Below, in pieces: positions 25,438 to 35,011 of a stretch of DNA of 64,000 nt (position 1 is its first letter; every line of letters starts with the position of its first letter). Origin of the DNA: an uncultured Gammaproteobacteria bacterium. GTDB taxonomy: Bacteria > Pseudomonadota > Gammaproteobacteria > Eutrophobiales > Eutrophobiaceae. Below the pieces are notes generated by a model. That model saw only the letters and a list, made by a program, of their open reading frames with translations, made no database searches and had not been told where the DNA came from. The stretch covers positions 216,825-280,824 of the forward strand of contig CATOTD010000003.1 of assembly GCA_951812995.1 (NCBI GenBank). Reading direction: 5' to 3'. Made by a program: the position numbers and the translations under genes.

Positions 25438-25851
25438 AGCTTTGGCCTCCAGTCCGACAATCGCTTCCAGTGCACTTTGCATCTGACCACTCGAAACACC
25501 TTTCAAATAAAGCCAGGGAATCGCCGCATCCAGGGTCGCTGTGCGCCGGATGTAGGGCGGTACAAGCAAAGATTGAAAGCTCGCCGACTCACCCTCACGG
25601 CTACGGATATTGGGCACCTCGACGCTGACCTTGCCAACCCCGATGATGCTCTCTCGTTCTGGATGATGACCGCTACGGACAACGTGCTGGCGTACGTCAG
25701 CCGTTTTTTGATCATCATAATGCGTCATCAACTCATCTGGCTCTACCTGGACAGCTTCGGTGATTAACTGCTTCGCACCAGATCTGAGTAACTCTGTCAG
25801 TGGATCAATGCCCTCTGGTGTACCCAGATCAATCACAGTATTGTTTGTCAT
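25438..25851 (-). pseudogene. IS256-family transposase (type C), N-terminal fragment
   Basis: It starts at ATG 25851 (MTNNTVIDLGTPEGIDPLTE), continues with LLRSGAKQLITEAVQVEPDE and IRSREGESASFQSLLVPPYI, RRTATLDAAIPWLYLKGVSS and stops at GLEAKA where IS5 copy 4 begins. This is the N-terminal third of an IS256-type transposase. The frame extends upstream to 26019 without family resemblance. Confidence 0.78.
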
Positions 25852-26167
25852 GTGTGGCGTGCTCCTCTTGCTACTTTTGATTTCTAGACAAAACCGATTC
25901 CAGCAAGGCACGCCGCATACTTCAACCTCTTCAGACACCAGATTCGGTTGTAACTCAATAATTTTCAAATAAGGTGTTTTGTGCAAAGATCTCGGTTTAT
26001 TTTCAAGTAACAAACCCAATAATTAAATTATTACTTATTAAGCATAACTTTATGAATTAAATGATATTAATCATAAAAATAAACAGCGTATTATTTTTAT
26101 TCTTTATCTTTAATTGCTAAGTGACTGTTACACAGACAGTTTTTATATAAAAAAACACAAAGAATCC

Positions 26168-26197
26168 TTGACAGGGAAGTCTTTAAATCCTTATAGT
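26168..26197 (+). promoter_or_regulatory. Promoter of the dcw cluster (Pmra-like)
   Basis: TTGACA at 26168-26173 and TATAGT at 26192-26197 with an 18-base spacer, 59 bases before the mraZ start. The region 25852-26167 upstream is mostly AT-rich and holds no gene; it contains a GTTACACAG motif at 26127-26135 resembling the ends of IS256 type B. Confidence 0.7.
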
Positions 26198-26205
26198 TAG
26201 TGAAG

Positions 26206-26230
26206 TGGGGAATTGTGGGTAAAAGTGTAT
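26206..26230 (+). promoter_or_regulatory. MraZ operator (TGGGN repeats)
   Basis: TGGGG (26206-26210) and TGGGT (26216-26220) are separated by five bases, followed after five more bases by a degenerate TGTAT. This matches the known MraZ binding arrangement of TGGGN repeats with five-base spacers. The repeats begin eight bases after the -10 box, over the expected transcription start, which fits autorepression by MraZ. Confidence 0.7.
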
Positions 26231-26255
26231 TTTATCGGAAAATAGGGATAGTACT

Positions 26256-26714
26256 GTGTTTAGAGGGTTTAGTAAAAATAGTATGGACAGTAAGGGGCGT
26301 TTAGCGATTCCCAGTCGTTATCGTGATCTTATTGCTGTGCAAGCCGAAAACAACCTCGTTATCACCCTGAATCCACTGGATCATTCTCTTTGGCTATATC
26401 CCCAGCCTGAATGGGATGTGATTGAAGATAAATTGGCCACGCTTTCCGACTTTGATAAGCAAAGTCGTCGCACTAAGCAAATGATGCGTGGTTATGCTTC
26501 GGATTGTCAGCCAGATAGCCAGGGTCGCATCCTTATTCCCAAGGAATTGCGCGTCTATGCCGAGCTTGACAAGCAAGCCGTAATCCTTGGGCAGGGTAAT
26601 AAATTTGAAATTTGGAACGAACAGGCCTGGGTCGCCCAGCGTGATGCGTGGTTGGGATCAGTCGGTGATGATTCGGCCCCCACACCTGAATCTTTACAGT
26701 CGTTGTCATTGTAG
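26256..26714 (+). CDS. mraZ: Transcriptional regulator MraZ
   Basis: DNA-binding regulator of the division/cell wall cluster, which represses its own promoter in Escherichia coli. The 152-residue protein has two tandem SpoVT/AbrB-like halves with the D-x3-R motifs DSKGRLAIP (from residue 11) and DSQGRILIP. It starts at GTG 26256 with AGGGAT upstream, as MFRGFSKNSMDSKGR fits the family N-terminus. It is the first gene of the dcw cluster, and the TGGGN repeats upstream are its likely operator. Confidence 0.93.
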   Translation: MFRGFSKNSMDSKGRLAIPSRYRDLIAVQAENNLVITLNPLDHSLWLYPQPEWDVIEDKLATLSDFDKQSRRTKQMMRGYASDCQPDSQGRILIPKELRVYAELDKQAVILGQGNKFEIWNEQAWVAQRDAWLGSVGDDSAPTPESLQSLSL

Positions 26715-26735
26715 CGTCGTCATGATTTTAAGTGA

Positions 26736-27689
26736 TTGACCACATTGAGCAATGCGCATACAACGGTTTTATTGGATGAACTTATTGAGGCACTCGATAT
26801 TCGTGCAGATGGTTTCTATATTGATGGTACGTTCGGTCGCGGTGGTCATAGTCGTGAAATTATTAAACGACTTGGGCCAGCAGGTCGTTTGCTTGCATTT
26901 GACAAGGATCCAGATGCAGTCATGTCAGTCGACAAAGACCTGTTACAAGATGCACGATTCGAGATTGTTAAAGGCTCCTTCACCATGTTAATGCAACACG
27001 TCAAACGTCATGCAGTTGTGGCGCGGGTTGCTGGCATCCTCTTTGATTTTGGTGTTTCTTCGCCACAACTCAATGCGGCCGCCCGCGGTTTTAGTTTTCG
27101 ATTCGATGCGCCGCTTGATATGCGCATGGATCCTGCTACAGGACAAAGTGTTGCTGAGTGGTTGCAGTGCGCCAGCGAGACCGAGATTGCCAATGTGATC
27201 TATGAATATGGTGAAGAGAGGGCCTCAAGAAGAATTGCAAAAGCCATTGTCAATGCGCGTAGTACAACGCCCGTTATGACAACAACCCAGCTTGCAGAGC
27301 TTGTATGTCGCGTGATGCCGTCTCGCAAACAGGCCAAAAAAAAATACGCCTTACATCCGGCAACCAAAACTTTTCAAGCCATGCGTATTTTTATCAATCG
27401 TGAACTAGACGCAATAAAAACAGTGTTACCGCAAGCCGTTGAGGCGTTATGTCCCCGTGGTCGTCTTGCCGCAATCAGCTTCCATTCGCTGGAAGATCGC
27501 ATTGTCAAACGTTTTATGCGCGATCAATCAACACCGCCGTCGTATCCACCAGAAATACCGATCATGCCAGACAGCAGTAACGTTAAATTGCGGCTTGTGG
27601 GTAAAAAAATACGTGCGACCCAAGCGGAAATAATACAAAACGCTCGCGCACGGAGCGCTACATTGCGGGTGGCGGAGCGCGTTTCATGA
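26736..27689 (+). CDS. rsmH: 16S rRNA (cytosine1402-N4)-methyltransferase
   Basis: SAM-dependent methyltransferase acting on C1402 of 16S rRNA (formerly MraW). It has 317 residues, with the SAM-binding DGTFGRGGHSREI at residues 30-42, LDMRMDP (about 129-135) and the C-terminal AAISFHSLEDRIVKRFM. The start is TTG 26736, since no in-frame ATG precedes the conserved HTTVLLDELIEAL; the ribosome site is weak. The stop overlaps the ftsL start. Confidence 0.92.
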   Translation: MTTLSNAHTTVLLDELIEALDIRADGFYIDGTFGRGGHSREIIKRLGPAGRLLAFDKDPDAVMSVDKDLLQDARFEIVKGSFTMLMQHVKRHAVVARVAGILFDFGVSSPQLNAAARGFSFRFDAPLDMRMDPATGQSVAEWLQCASETEIANVIYEYGEERASRRIAKAIVNARSTTPVMTTTQLAELVCRVMPSRKQAKKKYALHPATKTFQAMRIFINRELDAIKTVLPQAVEALCPRGRLAAISFHSLEDRIVKRFMRDQSTPPSYPPEIPIMPDSSNVKLRLVGKKIRATQAEIIQNARARSATLRVAERVS

Positions 27690-27952
27690 TCAAGCTACTA
27701 TTACACTATGGGCTTTATATGACGGTCTTTCTGTCGGCATTGCAAGTGGTGATTGCGCGTCATGAAACGCGCCGTTTGTTTGTCGAACTACAAACACTTG
27801 AACAAACGCGTGATGCATTAAACGAAGAGTGGGGGCGCTTGCAGCTCGAACAAAGTACTTGGGCGGTAAATGACCGAATTGAAACATTCGCCCGCACCAG
27901 GCTAGATATGAAAATGCCGGAACACAACACAATGGTGCTCCTGATAAAATGA
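27686..27952 (+). CDS. ftsL: Cell division protein FtsL
   Basis: Small bitopic division protein that forms a complex with FtsB and FtsQ in the septal membrane. It has 88 residues: a short N-terminus, one membrane helix (about residues 7-25), then a predicted coiled coil (RHETRRLFVELQTLEQTRDA). The sequence is weakly conserved across species; size, topology and position between rsmH and ftsI identify it. It overlaps both neighbours by four bases (ATGA at each junction). Confidence 0.85.
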   Translation: MIKLLLHYGLYMTVFLSALQVVIARHETRRLFVELQTLEQTRDALNEEWGRLQLEQSTWAVNDRIETFARTRLDMKMPEHNTMVLLIK

Positions 27953-29679
27953 CATCGCCGACACTACAAGCACAATATCCCGTTCGCCGCTGGTTGGTAC
28001 TCGGTCTTTTTCTTTGCGGTATGGTGGTACTTTCATCACGTGCTGTATATCTGCAACTGTTTAATGATTTTCTAAAAGACCATGGTGATGCGCGGTCAAT
28101 TCATGTGGTCGGGATCCCGGCACATCGCGGTGTGATCACTGATCGAAATGGTGAACAACTGGCCATTAGTACGCCGGTAGATTCAATTTGGGTTAATCCG
28201 AAAAAGCTATTTGAGGATGCAGGTAGGTTACCTGAATTGGCCAAGGTTATGGAGATGACGGTCGCAGATTTGCACGCGCTATTACGGAGCAGAATGCATC
28301 GGGAATTTATTTACTTAAAACGCCATGCCGATCCGGATTTAGTGCAAGCGGTAAAAAATCTAGGCCTGCAAGGCATTGCTACTGAACGTGAATATAAACG
28401 CTACTATCCGGCCGCTGAAGTGACCGCTCACTATATCGGTTTTACCAATATCGATGATCAAGGCCAGGAGGGTCTGGAGTTGGCCTATGATGATTGGTTG
28501 CGTGGCAAGTCGGGCAAGAAACGAGTACTGAAAGATCGCTTAAACAGGATTGTTGAAAACATAGAAAGCATCGAGGCATCGGAACCTGGCGGAAAACTCG
28601 TACTGAGTATTGATCAACGTGTCCAGTATCTTGCCTACCGAGAACTGGCTGCCGCCGTTAAATATCATGCGGCAAAAGGTGGTTCCCTGGTGATGTTGGA
28701 TATTAAAACTGGTGAGGTTATGGCGCTGGTGGGACAGCCATCATATAACCCGAATAATCGCAAAGGTCTGCAAAGTCAGTATTTTCGTAATCGCGCCGTA
28801 ACCGATGTTTTTGAACCTGGCTCGACAATGAAACCCTTTACTATCGTCGCTGGACTGGAGTCTGGAAATTATAGTCCACAATCAGCGATAAATACCGCGC
28901 CTGGCTATTTTAAAGTCGGTGATCACACCATTGCCGACATGCGTAATTATGGCAATATTGATGTCGCAACGGTTATTACGAAATCAAGTAATGTAGGTGT
29001 GAGTAAGATAGCGCTATCTTTGCAGCCAGAACAATTTTGGGCGGTCTTGTCCCGATTTGGCTTTGGTCAACCTACGAGTAGTGGTTTCCCAGGCGAGTCC
29101 ACAGGTATGTTGAGTCCATTTAATACGTGGTCTGATGTTGAAACAGCAACCTTGTCATTTGGTTATGGTATCTCGGTAACACCATTACAGCTTGTGCAGG
29201 CGTATGCTGTCTTAGCAACAGGCGGTGTTATGTTGCCAATCTCGTTTGTCAAGGTTAATGGGCAGGTTTCAGGTCAGCGGATCATTGCAGAAAATATTGC
29301 CGGGCAAGTTAGAGCAATGTTGGCCACAGTCGTATCTGACAGTGGCACGGGCAAACGCGCAGCAGTTAGCGGTTATCGCGTTATCGGCAAGACTGGCACC
29401 GTGTATAAACATATTCGTGGCGGCTATGCGGATGATCGTTATCTTTCCTTATTTGCCGGTATCGCGCCAGCGGGTAAACCGCGATTCGCAATGGTCGTGT
29501 TGATTGATGAACCTGGTGGCGAGCAGCATTATGGTGGTGATGTTGCAGCACCCGTCTTTTCGCGTGTCATGGAAGGCACACTGCGTATTTTGAATGTTCC
29601 ACCTGACGACTTGTCTGCATTTAGCAACTCGATCATGGCCAATAATCAAAAGCCCAATCAATTACCAGGGTTTGACTGA
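27949..29679 (+). CDS. ftsI: Peptidoglycan D,D-transpeptidase FtsI (PBP3)
   Basis: Septal class B penicillin-binding protein that cross-links peptidoglycan with FtsW. It has 576 residues: a membrane anchor (about residues 15-33), a pedestal domain from HRGVITDRNGEQLA, and the transpeptidase domain with active-site STMK at 292-295, SSN at 346-348 and KTGT at 481-484. All three catalytic motifs are intact. It overlaps ftsL by four bases and murE by one. Confidence 0.94.
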   Translation: MTSPTLQAQYPVRRWLVLGLFLCGMVVLSSRAVYLQLFNDFLKDHGDARSIHVVGIPAHRGVITDRNGEQLAISTPVDSIWVNPKKLFEDAGRLPELAKVMEMTVADLHALLRSRMHREFIYLKRHADPDLVQAVKNLGLQGIATEREYKRYYPAAEVTAHYIGFTNIDDQGQEGLELAYDDWLRGKSGKKRVLKDRLNRIVENIESIEASEPGGKLVLSIDQRVQYLAYRELAAAVKYHAAKGGSLVMLDIKTGEVMALVGQPSYNPNNRKGLQSQYFRNRAVTDVFEPGSTMKPFTIVAGLESGNYSPQSAINTAPGYFKVGDHTIADMRNYGNIDVATVITKSSNVGVSKIALSLQPEQFWAVLSRFGFGQPTSSGFPGESTGMLSPFNTWSDVETATLSFGYGISVTPLQLVQAYAVLATGGVMLPISFVKVNGQVSGQRIIAENIAGQVRAMLATVVSDSGTGKRAAVSGYRVIGKTGTVYKHIRGGYADDRYLSLFAGIAPAGKPRFAMVVLIDEPGGEQHYGGDVAAPVFSRVMEGTLRILNVPPDDLSAFSNSIMANNQKPNQLPGFD

Positions 29680-31181
29680 TGATGACTGTTGAAAAACTGC
29701 ATGATGCAAAATCACTGGCTGATCTTTTTCGCGATCCAGCATTAAAAAATACTGCTGTACGTGTGAGAGGTGTCGCCATTGACAGTCGCAAAGTTGAAGC
29801 AGGCGATCTGTTTCTGGCCTATAGAGGCACACAAAATAATGGCCTTGATTATATAGATGCTGCGATCCAGTCAGGTGCCGTTGCCATTGCCATTGATGCG
29901 GATGAAACAATTAATTTAAAGTCGGTAACGATCGTCAAAGTGTCTGATCTGCGCCAACAGGCCGGTTTTATTATTAGTCAATTTTATGATGAGCCATCAA
30001 AGGCCATGCAGTTAATCGGTGTTACCGGCACCAATGGCAAGACAACAATATCCTATATGATTGCCTATGCTTTATTTGTACTCGGCCAGCAAAGTGCTGT
30101 GGTCGGCACCTTGGGTTATGGCCAATTCAAGAAATTGCAAACGGGCACGACAACAACACCTGATCCGGTTACCTTGCATGCATTGTTTTCAAACTGGGTC
30201 GGCAAGATCGATTTTGTGGCAATGGAAGTATCATCACACGCGCTCGATCAAGGTCGGGTCAATGGGGTGGCGTTTGATACCGCGGTGTTCACAAATCTGG
30301 CGCGTGATCATCTCGATTACCATAAAACAATCGAAGATTATGCTGCTGCAAAATTTAAATTGTTCACATCATCCGGGTTAAAAAATGCCATCGTCAATAT
30401 TGATGATGACTATGGTGTCCAGCTTGTAGCGTCATTACCGGCAACTTTGAATATCGTTGTCTATACAACAAAATCGATACATCCAGTTGTAAAAAATAAA
30501 GATTTTTTTTATGTCTATGGCGAGCAGATCGGTATAAAAAACCTGGCAACGCAAATAATAGTGCAAAGTTCATGGGGTCATGCCCGTATACAAACAAGCC
30601 TGCTCGGCGCGTTCAATATGGACAATATCCTGGCGGCATTTGCAACGCTCTGTGTCTTTGGATTTGCGGTTGATCAAGTCGCTGCAACATTATCCGGTTT
30701 TAATGGCATACCAGGTCGGATGGAATATTTTGCGGCAGACGACAAACCCTTGCTTGTTGTTGACTATGCACATAGTCCAGATGCCCTGGAAAAAGCATTA
30801 ACCGCATTAAGACCATACTGTCATGGTAAATTGTATTGTGTCTTTGGTTGTGGCGGAGAACGTGATATTGGCAAACGATCACAAATGGGCCGCATCGCTG
30901 AATTATTATCCGATCAGATCATACTCACCAACGATAATCCGCGTAGCGAATCACCCAGCATGATTGTTGAACATATTCTTGCGGGTATTCAAAACAAATC
31001 GAAAACAACCATAAAGTATGATCGATCAGAGGCGATTACCAATACATTTTTAATTGCCAACAAAGATGATGTGATTCTGGTCGCGGGCAAAGGTCATGAA
31101 ACAACACAGCAAATAGGTACAGATTTATTGCCTTTTAGTGACCGCGAATTGGCCAGACGTTTAACGGGTAGTGCGTCATGA
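29679..31181 (+). CDS. murE: UDP-MurNAc-tripeptide synthetase MurE
   Basis: Cytoplasmic ligase adding the third residue of the peptidoglycan stem. The DNPR motif at residues 419-422 indicates meso-diaminopimelate as substrate, as in Gram-negative bacteria. It has 500 residues, with the ATP-binding GVTGTNGKTT at about 114-123 and AHSPDALEKAL. Two adjacent ATGs (29679 and 29682) are possible starts; the first overlaps the ftsI stop. Confidence 0.94.
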   Translation: MMTVEKLHDAKSLADLFRDPALKNTAVRVRGVAIDSRKVEAGDLFLAYRGTQNNGLDYIDAAIQSGAVAIAIDADETINLKSVTIVKVSDLRQQAGFIISQFYDEPSKAMQLIGVTGTNGKTTISYMIAYALFVLGQQSAVVGTLGYGQFKKLQTGTTTTPDPVTLHALFSNWVGKIDFVAMEVSSHALDQGRVNGVAFDTAVFTNLARDHLDYHKTIEDYAAAKFKLFTSSGLKNAIVNIDDDYGVQLVASLPATLNIVVYTTKSIHPVVKNKDFFYVYGEQIGIKNLATQIIVQSSWGHARIQTSLLGAFNMDNILAAFATLCVFGFAVDQVAATLSGFNGIPGRMEYFAADDKPLLVVDYAHSPDALEKALTALRPYCHGKLYCVFGCGGERDIGKRSQMGRIAELLSDQIILTNDNPRSESPSMIVEHILAGIQNKSKTTIKYDRSEAITNTFLIANKDDVILVAGKGHETTQQIGTDLLPFSDRELARRLTGSAS

Positions 31182-32536
31182 TCAGCATGTCTCTAGCAAA
31201 AGCGGCCACCGCAATCAAATCAAGTTTCCATGGCGACGATATTATTTTTTCCGGTTGTAGTACAGATACGCGCACTATCGAAAACGGAAATTTGTTCATA
31301 GCATTGCATGGTCATAATTTTAATGGCCATGATTATGTATCAATAGCCGAAGAGAAAGGCGCGTCTGCCGCCTTGATTGAACAGCAGGTGCGTCATACAA
31401 AACCCGTCTTAAAAGTGAAAGACACGCGCACCGCCATGGGTTTGTTGGCAAGGTCATGGCGCGAAGAAATAGCCATGCCACTGGTAGCGATAACTGGCAG
31501 TAATGGCAAGACGACTGTCAAAGAGATGGTCAACAGTATCTTGTCTGAAATTGCTGAAGTGCATGCAACTACAGGGAACTTGAACAATGATATTGGTGTG
31601 CCATTGACTTTATTTGGTTTGCATAAAAAACATCAATACGCAGTCGTTGAAATGGGCGCAAATCACCCGGGAGAAATTGCCTGGTTGAGCGCCATGGCCC
31701 GGCCGAATGTCGCAGTTATCACACAATGCGCTCCGGCACATCTTGAAGGTTTTGGTGATATTGACAATGTAGCAAAAGCGAAAGCTGAAATATATTCAGA
31801 TCTGCAATCATCAGACACGGCGATTATTAATGCGGATGACAATTATGCAGCATTCTGGCGTGAGCAATGCGAACGTCCACAGCAACTAACCTTTGGTATT
31901 GAATCTGCCGATGCTGATATTCGCGCAAAAGATATTCAGATTGTGCCGCAAGATGCAACGGCCAAGTTTGCATTGGTCAGCATAACGGGCGCAATCGATA
32001 TTCATTTACCGCTTACAGGCAAGCATAACGTCATGAATGCCTTGGCGGCGGCGGCCTGTTGTTTAAGCCTTGATGTGCCCTTAGTTGCAATCAAAAATGG
32101 ACTTGAAAAATTGACAGCCATGAAAGGTCGTTTGCAAATCAGGCCGGGTAAAAACGCGGCGCGAATTATTGATGATACCTATAATGCAAATCCGACTTCA
32201 CTCAGTGCCGCTTTAAATGTTTTAACGCATTATGCAGGTACACATTATCTTGTGTTGGGTGATATGGGTGAGCTGGGCGCGGCAGCGGTACAAATGCACG
32301 GTGATGCTGGCGTGTTGGCTAAACAAATGGGTGTGCATGGATTGTTTACCATTGGCGATCTCAGTATACATGCTACGCAAGCGTTTGGTGCTGGCGCGAC
32401 ACACTTCGATGCTTATGCAATGCTGGAAAAAACGTTGTTGCAGCACCTAAACAAAAATACATCCATCTTGATTAAAGGCTCACGTGCAATGCAGATGGAA
32501 CGTGTCGTTAAAGCACTAACAGAGGGGCCTGTGTAA
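31178..32536 (+). CDS. murF: UDP-MurNAc-pentapeptide synthetase MurF
   Basis: Adds D-Ala-D-Ala to the UDP-MurNAc-tripeptide in the cytoplasm, using the dipeptide made by Ddl encoded downstream. It has 452 residues, with the P-loop GSNGKTT from residue 107, [15 protein letters not shown] and [14 protein letters not shown]. The ATGA overlap with murE and the one-base overlap with mraY indicate translational coupling. Confidence 0.94.
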   Translation: MISMSLAKAATAIKSSFHGDDIIFSGCSTDTRTIENGNLFIALHGHNFNGHDYVSIAEEKGASAALIEQQVRHTKPVLKVKDTRTAMGLLARSWREEIAMPLVAITGSNGKTTVKEMVNSILSEIAEVHATTGNLNNDIGVPLTLFGLHKKHQYAVVEMGANHPGEIAWLSAMARPNVAVITQCAPAHLEGFGDIDNVAKAKAEIYSDLQSSDTAIINADDNYAAFWREQCERPQQLTFGIESADADIRAKDIQIVPQDATAKFALVSITGAIDIHLPLTGKHNVMNALAAAACCLSLDVPLVAIKNGLEKLTAMKGRLQIRPGKNAARIIDDTYNANPTSLSAALNVLTHYAGTHYLVLGDMGELGAAAVQMHGDAGVLAKQMGVHGLFTIGDLSIHATQAFGAGATHFDAYAMLEKTLLQHLNKNTSILIKGSRAMQMERVVKALTEGPV

Positions 32537-33618
32537 TGTTGCTCTGGTTGACAAATTATCTCACGCAATTCGATAGCGGTTTTGGTGTCTTCAGATATTT
32601 GACATTAAGAACTATATGCAGTGTTTTGACATCATTATTTGTTTCATTAATGTTGGGCCCTTATCTAATACGACATCTAACCAATAAACAAATCGGCCAA
32701 AGTATAAGAGATGATGGCCCCAAAACGCATTTTGAAAAAACCGGAACACCTACTATGGGTGGATTGTTGATACTGATTTCTATCATGCTTAGTACTTTAT
32801 GTTGGATGGATGTTAGTAATCGTTATGTGTTAGTTGTCATGTTAGTTACCTTGTTGTTTGGTGTGATAGGTTTAATTGATGATTATAAAAAAATTATTAA
32901 TAACGATCCGAAAGGATTAAGCGCAAAATATAAATACACGGCCCAATCAATTGTTGGACTTGGTGCCGCAGTCTATCTTTATCAGTCAGCCGTGCTTCCT
33001 GTAGAGACGCAACTGATAGTGCCATTTTTTAAAGCATTTGTTTTTGATCTGGGCTGGCTGTATATCGTGCTCGCCTATTTTGTCATCGTTGGATCAAGCA
33101 ACGCGGTTAACCTGACAGATGGCCTTGATGGCCTTGCCATTTTGCCAACAGTGATGGTTGCTGGTGCATTAGCGATCTTTGCCTATGTCACTGGACATGT
33201 TCGCTTTGCTGCATATTTAGGCATTCCGTATGTCCCGGGCGTTGGTGAGGTTGTTATATTTTGCGGCGCGATTGTTGGATCGGGCTTAGGGTTTCTCTGG
33301 TTCAATACATACCCCGCACAGGTCTTCATGGGTGATATAGGTGCGTTATCACTAGGTGCCGCTTTGGGTGTTATTGCGATAGTGACCCGACAAGAACTGG
33401 TGCTGTTTATTATGGGCGGTGTTTTTGTCATGGAAACAGTGTCCGTCATCTTACAAGTTGGATCATATAAATTAACCGGGAAAAGAATTTTTAGAATGGC
33501 ACCCCTACATCATCACTATGAACTTAAAGGCTGGCCAGAGCCGCGCGTGATTGTGCGGTTCTGGATCATTACCGTCATCCTCGTGTTGATTGGTCTTGCG
33601 AGCTTAAAGATACGCTGA
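32536..33618 (+). CDS. mraY: Phospho-MurNAc-pentapeptide transferase MraY
   Basis: Integral membrane enzyme transferring phospho-MurNAc-pentapeptide to undecaprenyl phosphate to form lipid I. It has 360 residues with about ten membrane helices. Catalytic Asp pair D115-D116 lies in [17 protein letters not shown] and [10 protein letters not shown] follow, then the C-terminal [11 protein letters not shown]. The start is ATG 32536, overlapping the murF stop. Confidence 0.95.
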   Translation: MLLWLTNYLTQFDSGFGVFRYLTLRTICSVLTSLFVSLMLGPYLIRHLTNKQIGQSIRDDGPKTHFEKTGTPTMGGLLILISIMLSTLCWMDVSNRYVLVVMLVTLLFGVIGLIDDYKKIINNDPKGLSAKYKYTAQSIVGLGAAVYLYQSAVLPVETQLIVPFFKAFVFDLGWLYIVLAYFVIVGSSNAVNLTDGLDGLAILPTVMVAGALAIFAYVTGHVRFAAYLGIPYVPGVGEVVIFCGAIVGSGLGFLWFNTYPAQVFMGDIGALSLGAALGVIAIVTRQELVLFIMGGVFVMETVSVILQVGSYKLTGKRIFRMAPLHHHYELKGWPEPRVIVRFWIITVILVLIGLASLKIR

Positions 33619-33628
33619 GGGAACCGAC

Positions 33629-35011
33629 TTGTCTTGTACGACAGCAAAGATGATAACGATGAAAAAAGCTGAACAGCATTATGATGCAGTCATTGTTGGT
33701 CTTGGTAAGACCGGGCTTTCCTGCGTCCGCCATCTATTGCGTAACGGTTTGCGTATTGCGGTGACTGACAGCCGTATGCAACCACCAGAATTATCGGCAT
33801 TAAAGAATGAATACGCAATGGTGCCGGTCTATCTTGGCGATATTTCTGCGGCCTTATTGTTAAAAGCTGATCAAATCATCTTAAGCCCGGGTGTTGCACT
33901 TGATAATAAAGCGATAAAGCTGGCTGTAGAAAGAGGCATCCCGGTCAATAGCGACATTGAATTATTTTGCCAACAAGCCACGGCACCCATAATTGCAATA
34001 TCAGGATCAAATGGCAAGAGCACAGTGACAACATTGGTCGCGGAAATGGCGCGCCAATCAGGCCTGAAAACAAACGTGGGTGGCAACCTGGGTACGCCAG
34101 CACTTGATTTGCTGACGCATGATGAACCCGATGTATATGTACTTGAATTATCCAGTTTCCAATTACAGACCACCTACTCATTAAATGCCCATGCAAGTGC
34201 CGTATTGAATATATCTCCTGATCACATGGATCGTTATGCAAGTTTGGAAAATTACGCCAACGCAAAGAAAAAAATCTATTCAGGCAATGGCCTGGCCGTC
34301 ATCAACAAGGACGACAACATAGTGCATGCCATGTGTGGCGATAGTACAAGAGATGTTATTTCTTTCACGCGGGGCCGGCCCGCAGGCAACAACTTTGGCA
34401 TTGTTAAGGCCCATGATGCAACGTGGTTATGCCAGGGTGAGAATAAAATCATAAGACAAACGGAACTTGGGATTAAGGGTGAACATAATGTCGCCAATGC
34501 GCTGGCAGCGATGGCATTGGCAAGTTCCGTCAACGTACCGGTCGCGATAATGGCCGAGGTGTTAAAAAATTTTTCAGGCCTTGCCCATCGCTGTCAGTGG
34601 GTTAAAACAATGCGTAATATTAGTTGGTATAACGATTCGAAAGCGACAAATGTGGGTGCCTGTATCGCATCAATTAAAGGATTGTCTGGTCTTGGCAATA
34701 TTATTCTTATTGCTGGCGGCGATGGTAAAGGCGCAGATTTTTCTAGCCTGGCACGGGTTATCAAACAATATATTAAAAAAGTCCTGCTATTAGGCATAGA
34801 CGCAAACAGAATCGCGGCTGTGATTGGTACAGCAGTCCCGTATGAGTTTGTTGCCGATATGAATGCAGCCGTCAGGCTTGCCAATGCGAGTGCTGAGCCA
34901 GGTGATCTTGTGCTACTTGCGCCTGCCTGTGCCAGCCTGGATATGTATGCTGATTACCAGCAACGGGGCGATACATTTGTGGCGGCGGTTAATAGCCTGG
35001 AGGCACATTGA
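33629..35011 (+). CDS. murD: UDP-MurNAc-L-alanine:D-glutamate ligase MurD
   Basis: Cytoplasmic ligase adding D-Glu to UDP-MurNAc-L-Ala. It has about 460 residues: an N-terminal Rossmann-like domain (YDAVIVGLGKTGLSCVRHLL), a P-loop GSNGKST at about 126-132, and later HRCQWV and NDSKATNVGA. The start is uncertain: TTG 33629 has GAGGGA six bases upstream, while ATG 33650 and ATG 33659 are in frame and give the more usual length. The stop overlaps ftsW by one base. Confidence 0.92.
   Translation: MSCTTAKMITMKKAEQHYDAVIVGLGKTGLSCVRHLLRNGLRIAVTDSRMQPPELSALKNEYAMVPVYLGDISAALLLKADQIILSPGVALDNKAIKLAVERGIPVNSDIELFCQQATAPIIAISGSNGKSTVTTLVAEMARQSGLKTNVGGNLGTPALDLLTHDEPDVYVLELSSFQLQTTYSLNAHASAVLNISPDHMDRYASLENYANAKKKIYSGNGLAVINKDDNIVHAMCGDSTRDVISFTRGRPAGNNFGIVKAHDATWLCQGENKIIRQTELGIKGEHNVANALAAMALASSVNVPVAIMAEVLKNFSGLAHRCQWVKTMRNISWYNDSKATNVGACIASIKGLSGLGNIILIAGGDGKGADFSSLARVIKQYIKKVLLLGIDANRIAAVIGTAVPYEFVADMNAAVRLANASAEPGDLVLLAPACASLDMYADYQQRGDTFVAAVNSLEAH

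Noticed and set aside
24631..25767. Long frame of 378 codons across IS5 copy 4
   Set aside because: It follows the wrong phase after the shared deletion and crosses the element end into the antisense of IS256 type C.
25852..26019. N-terminal extension of the IS256 type-C frame
   Set aside because: No family resemblance before MTNNTVIDL; ATG 25851 is the natural start.
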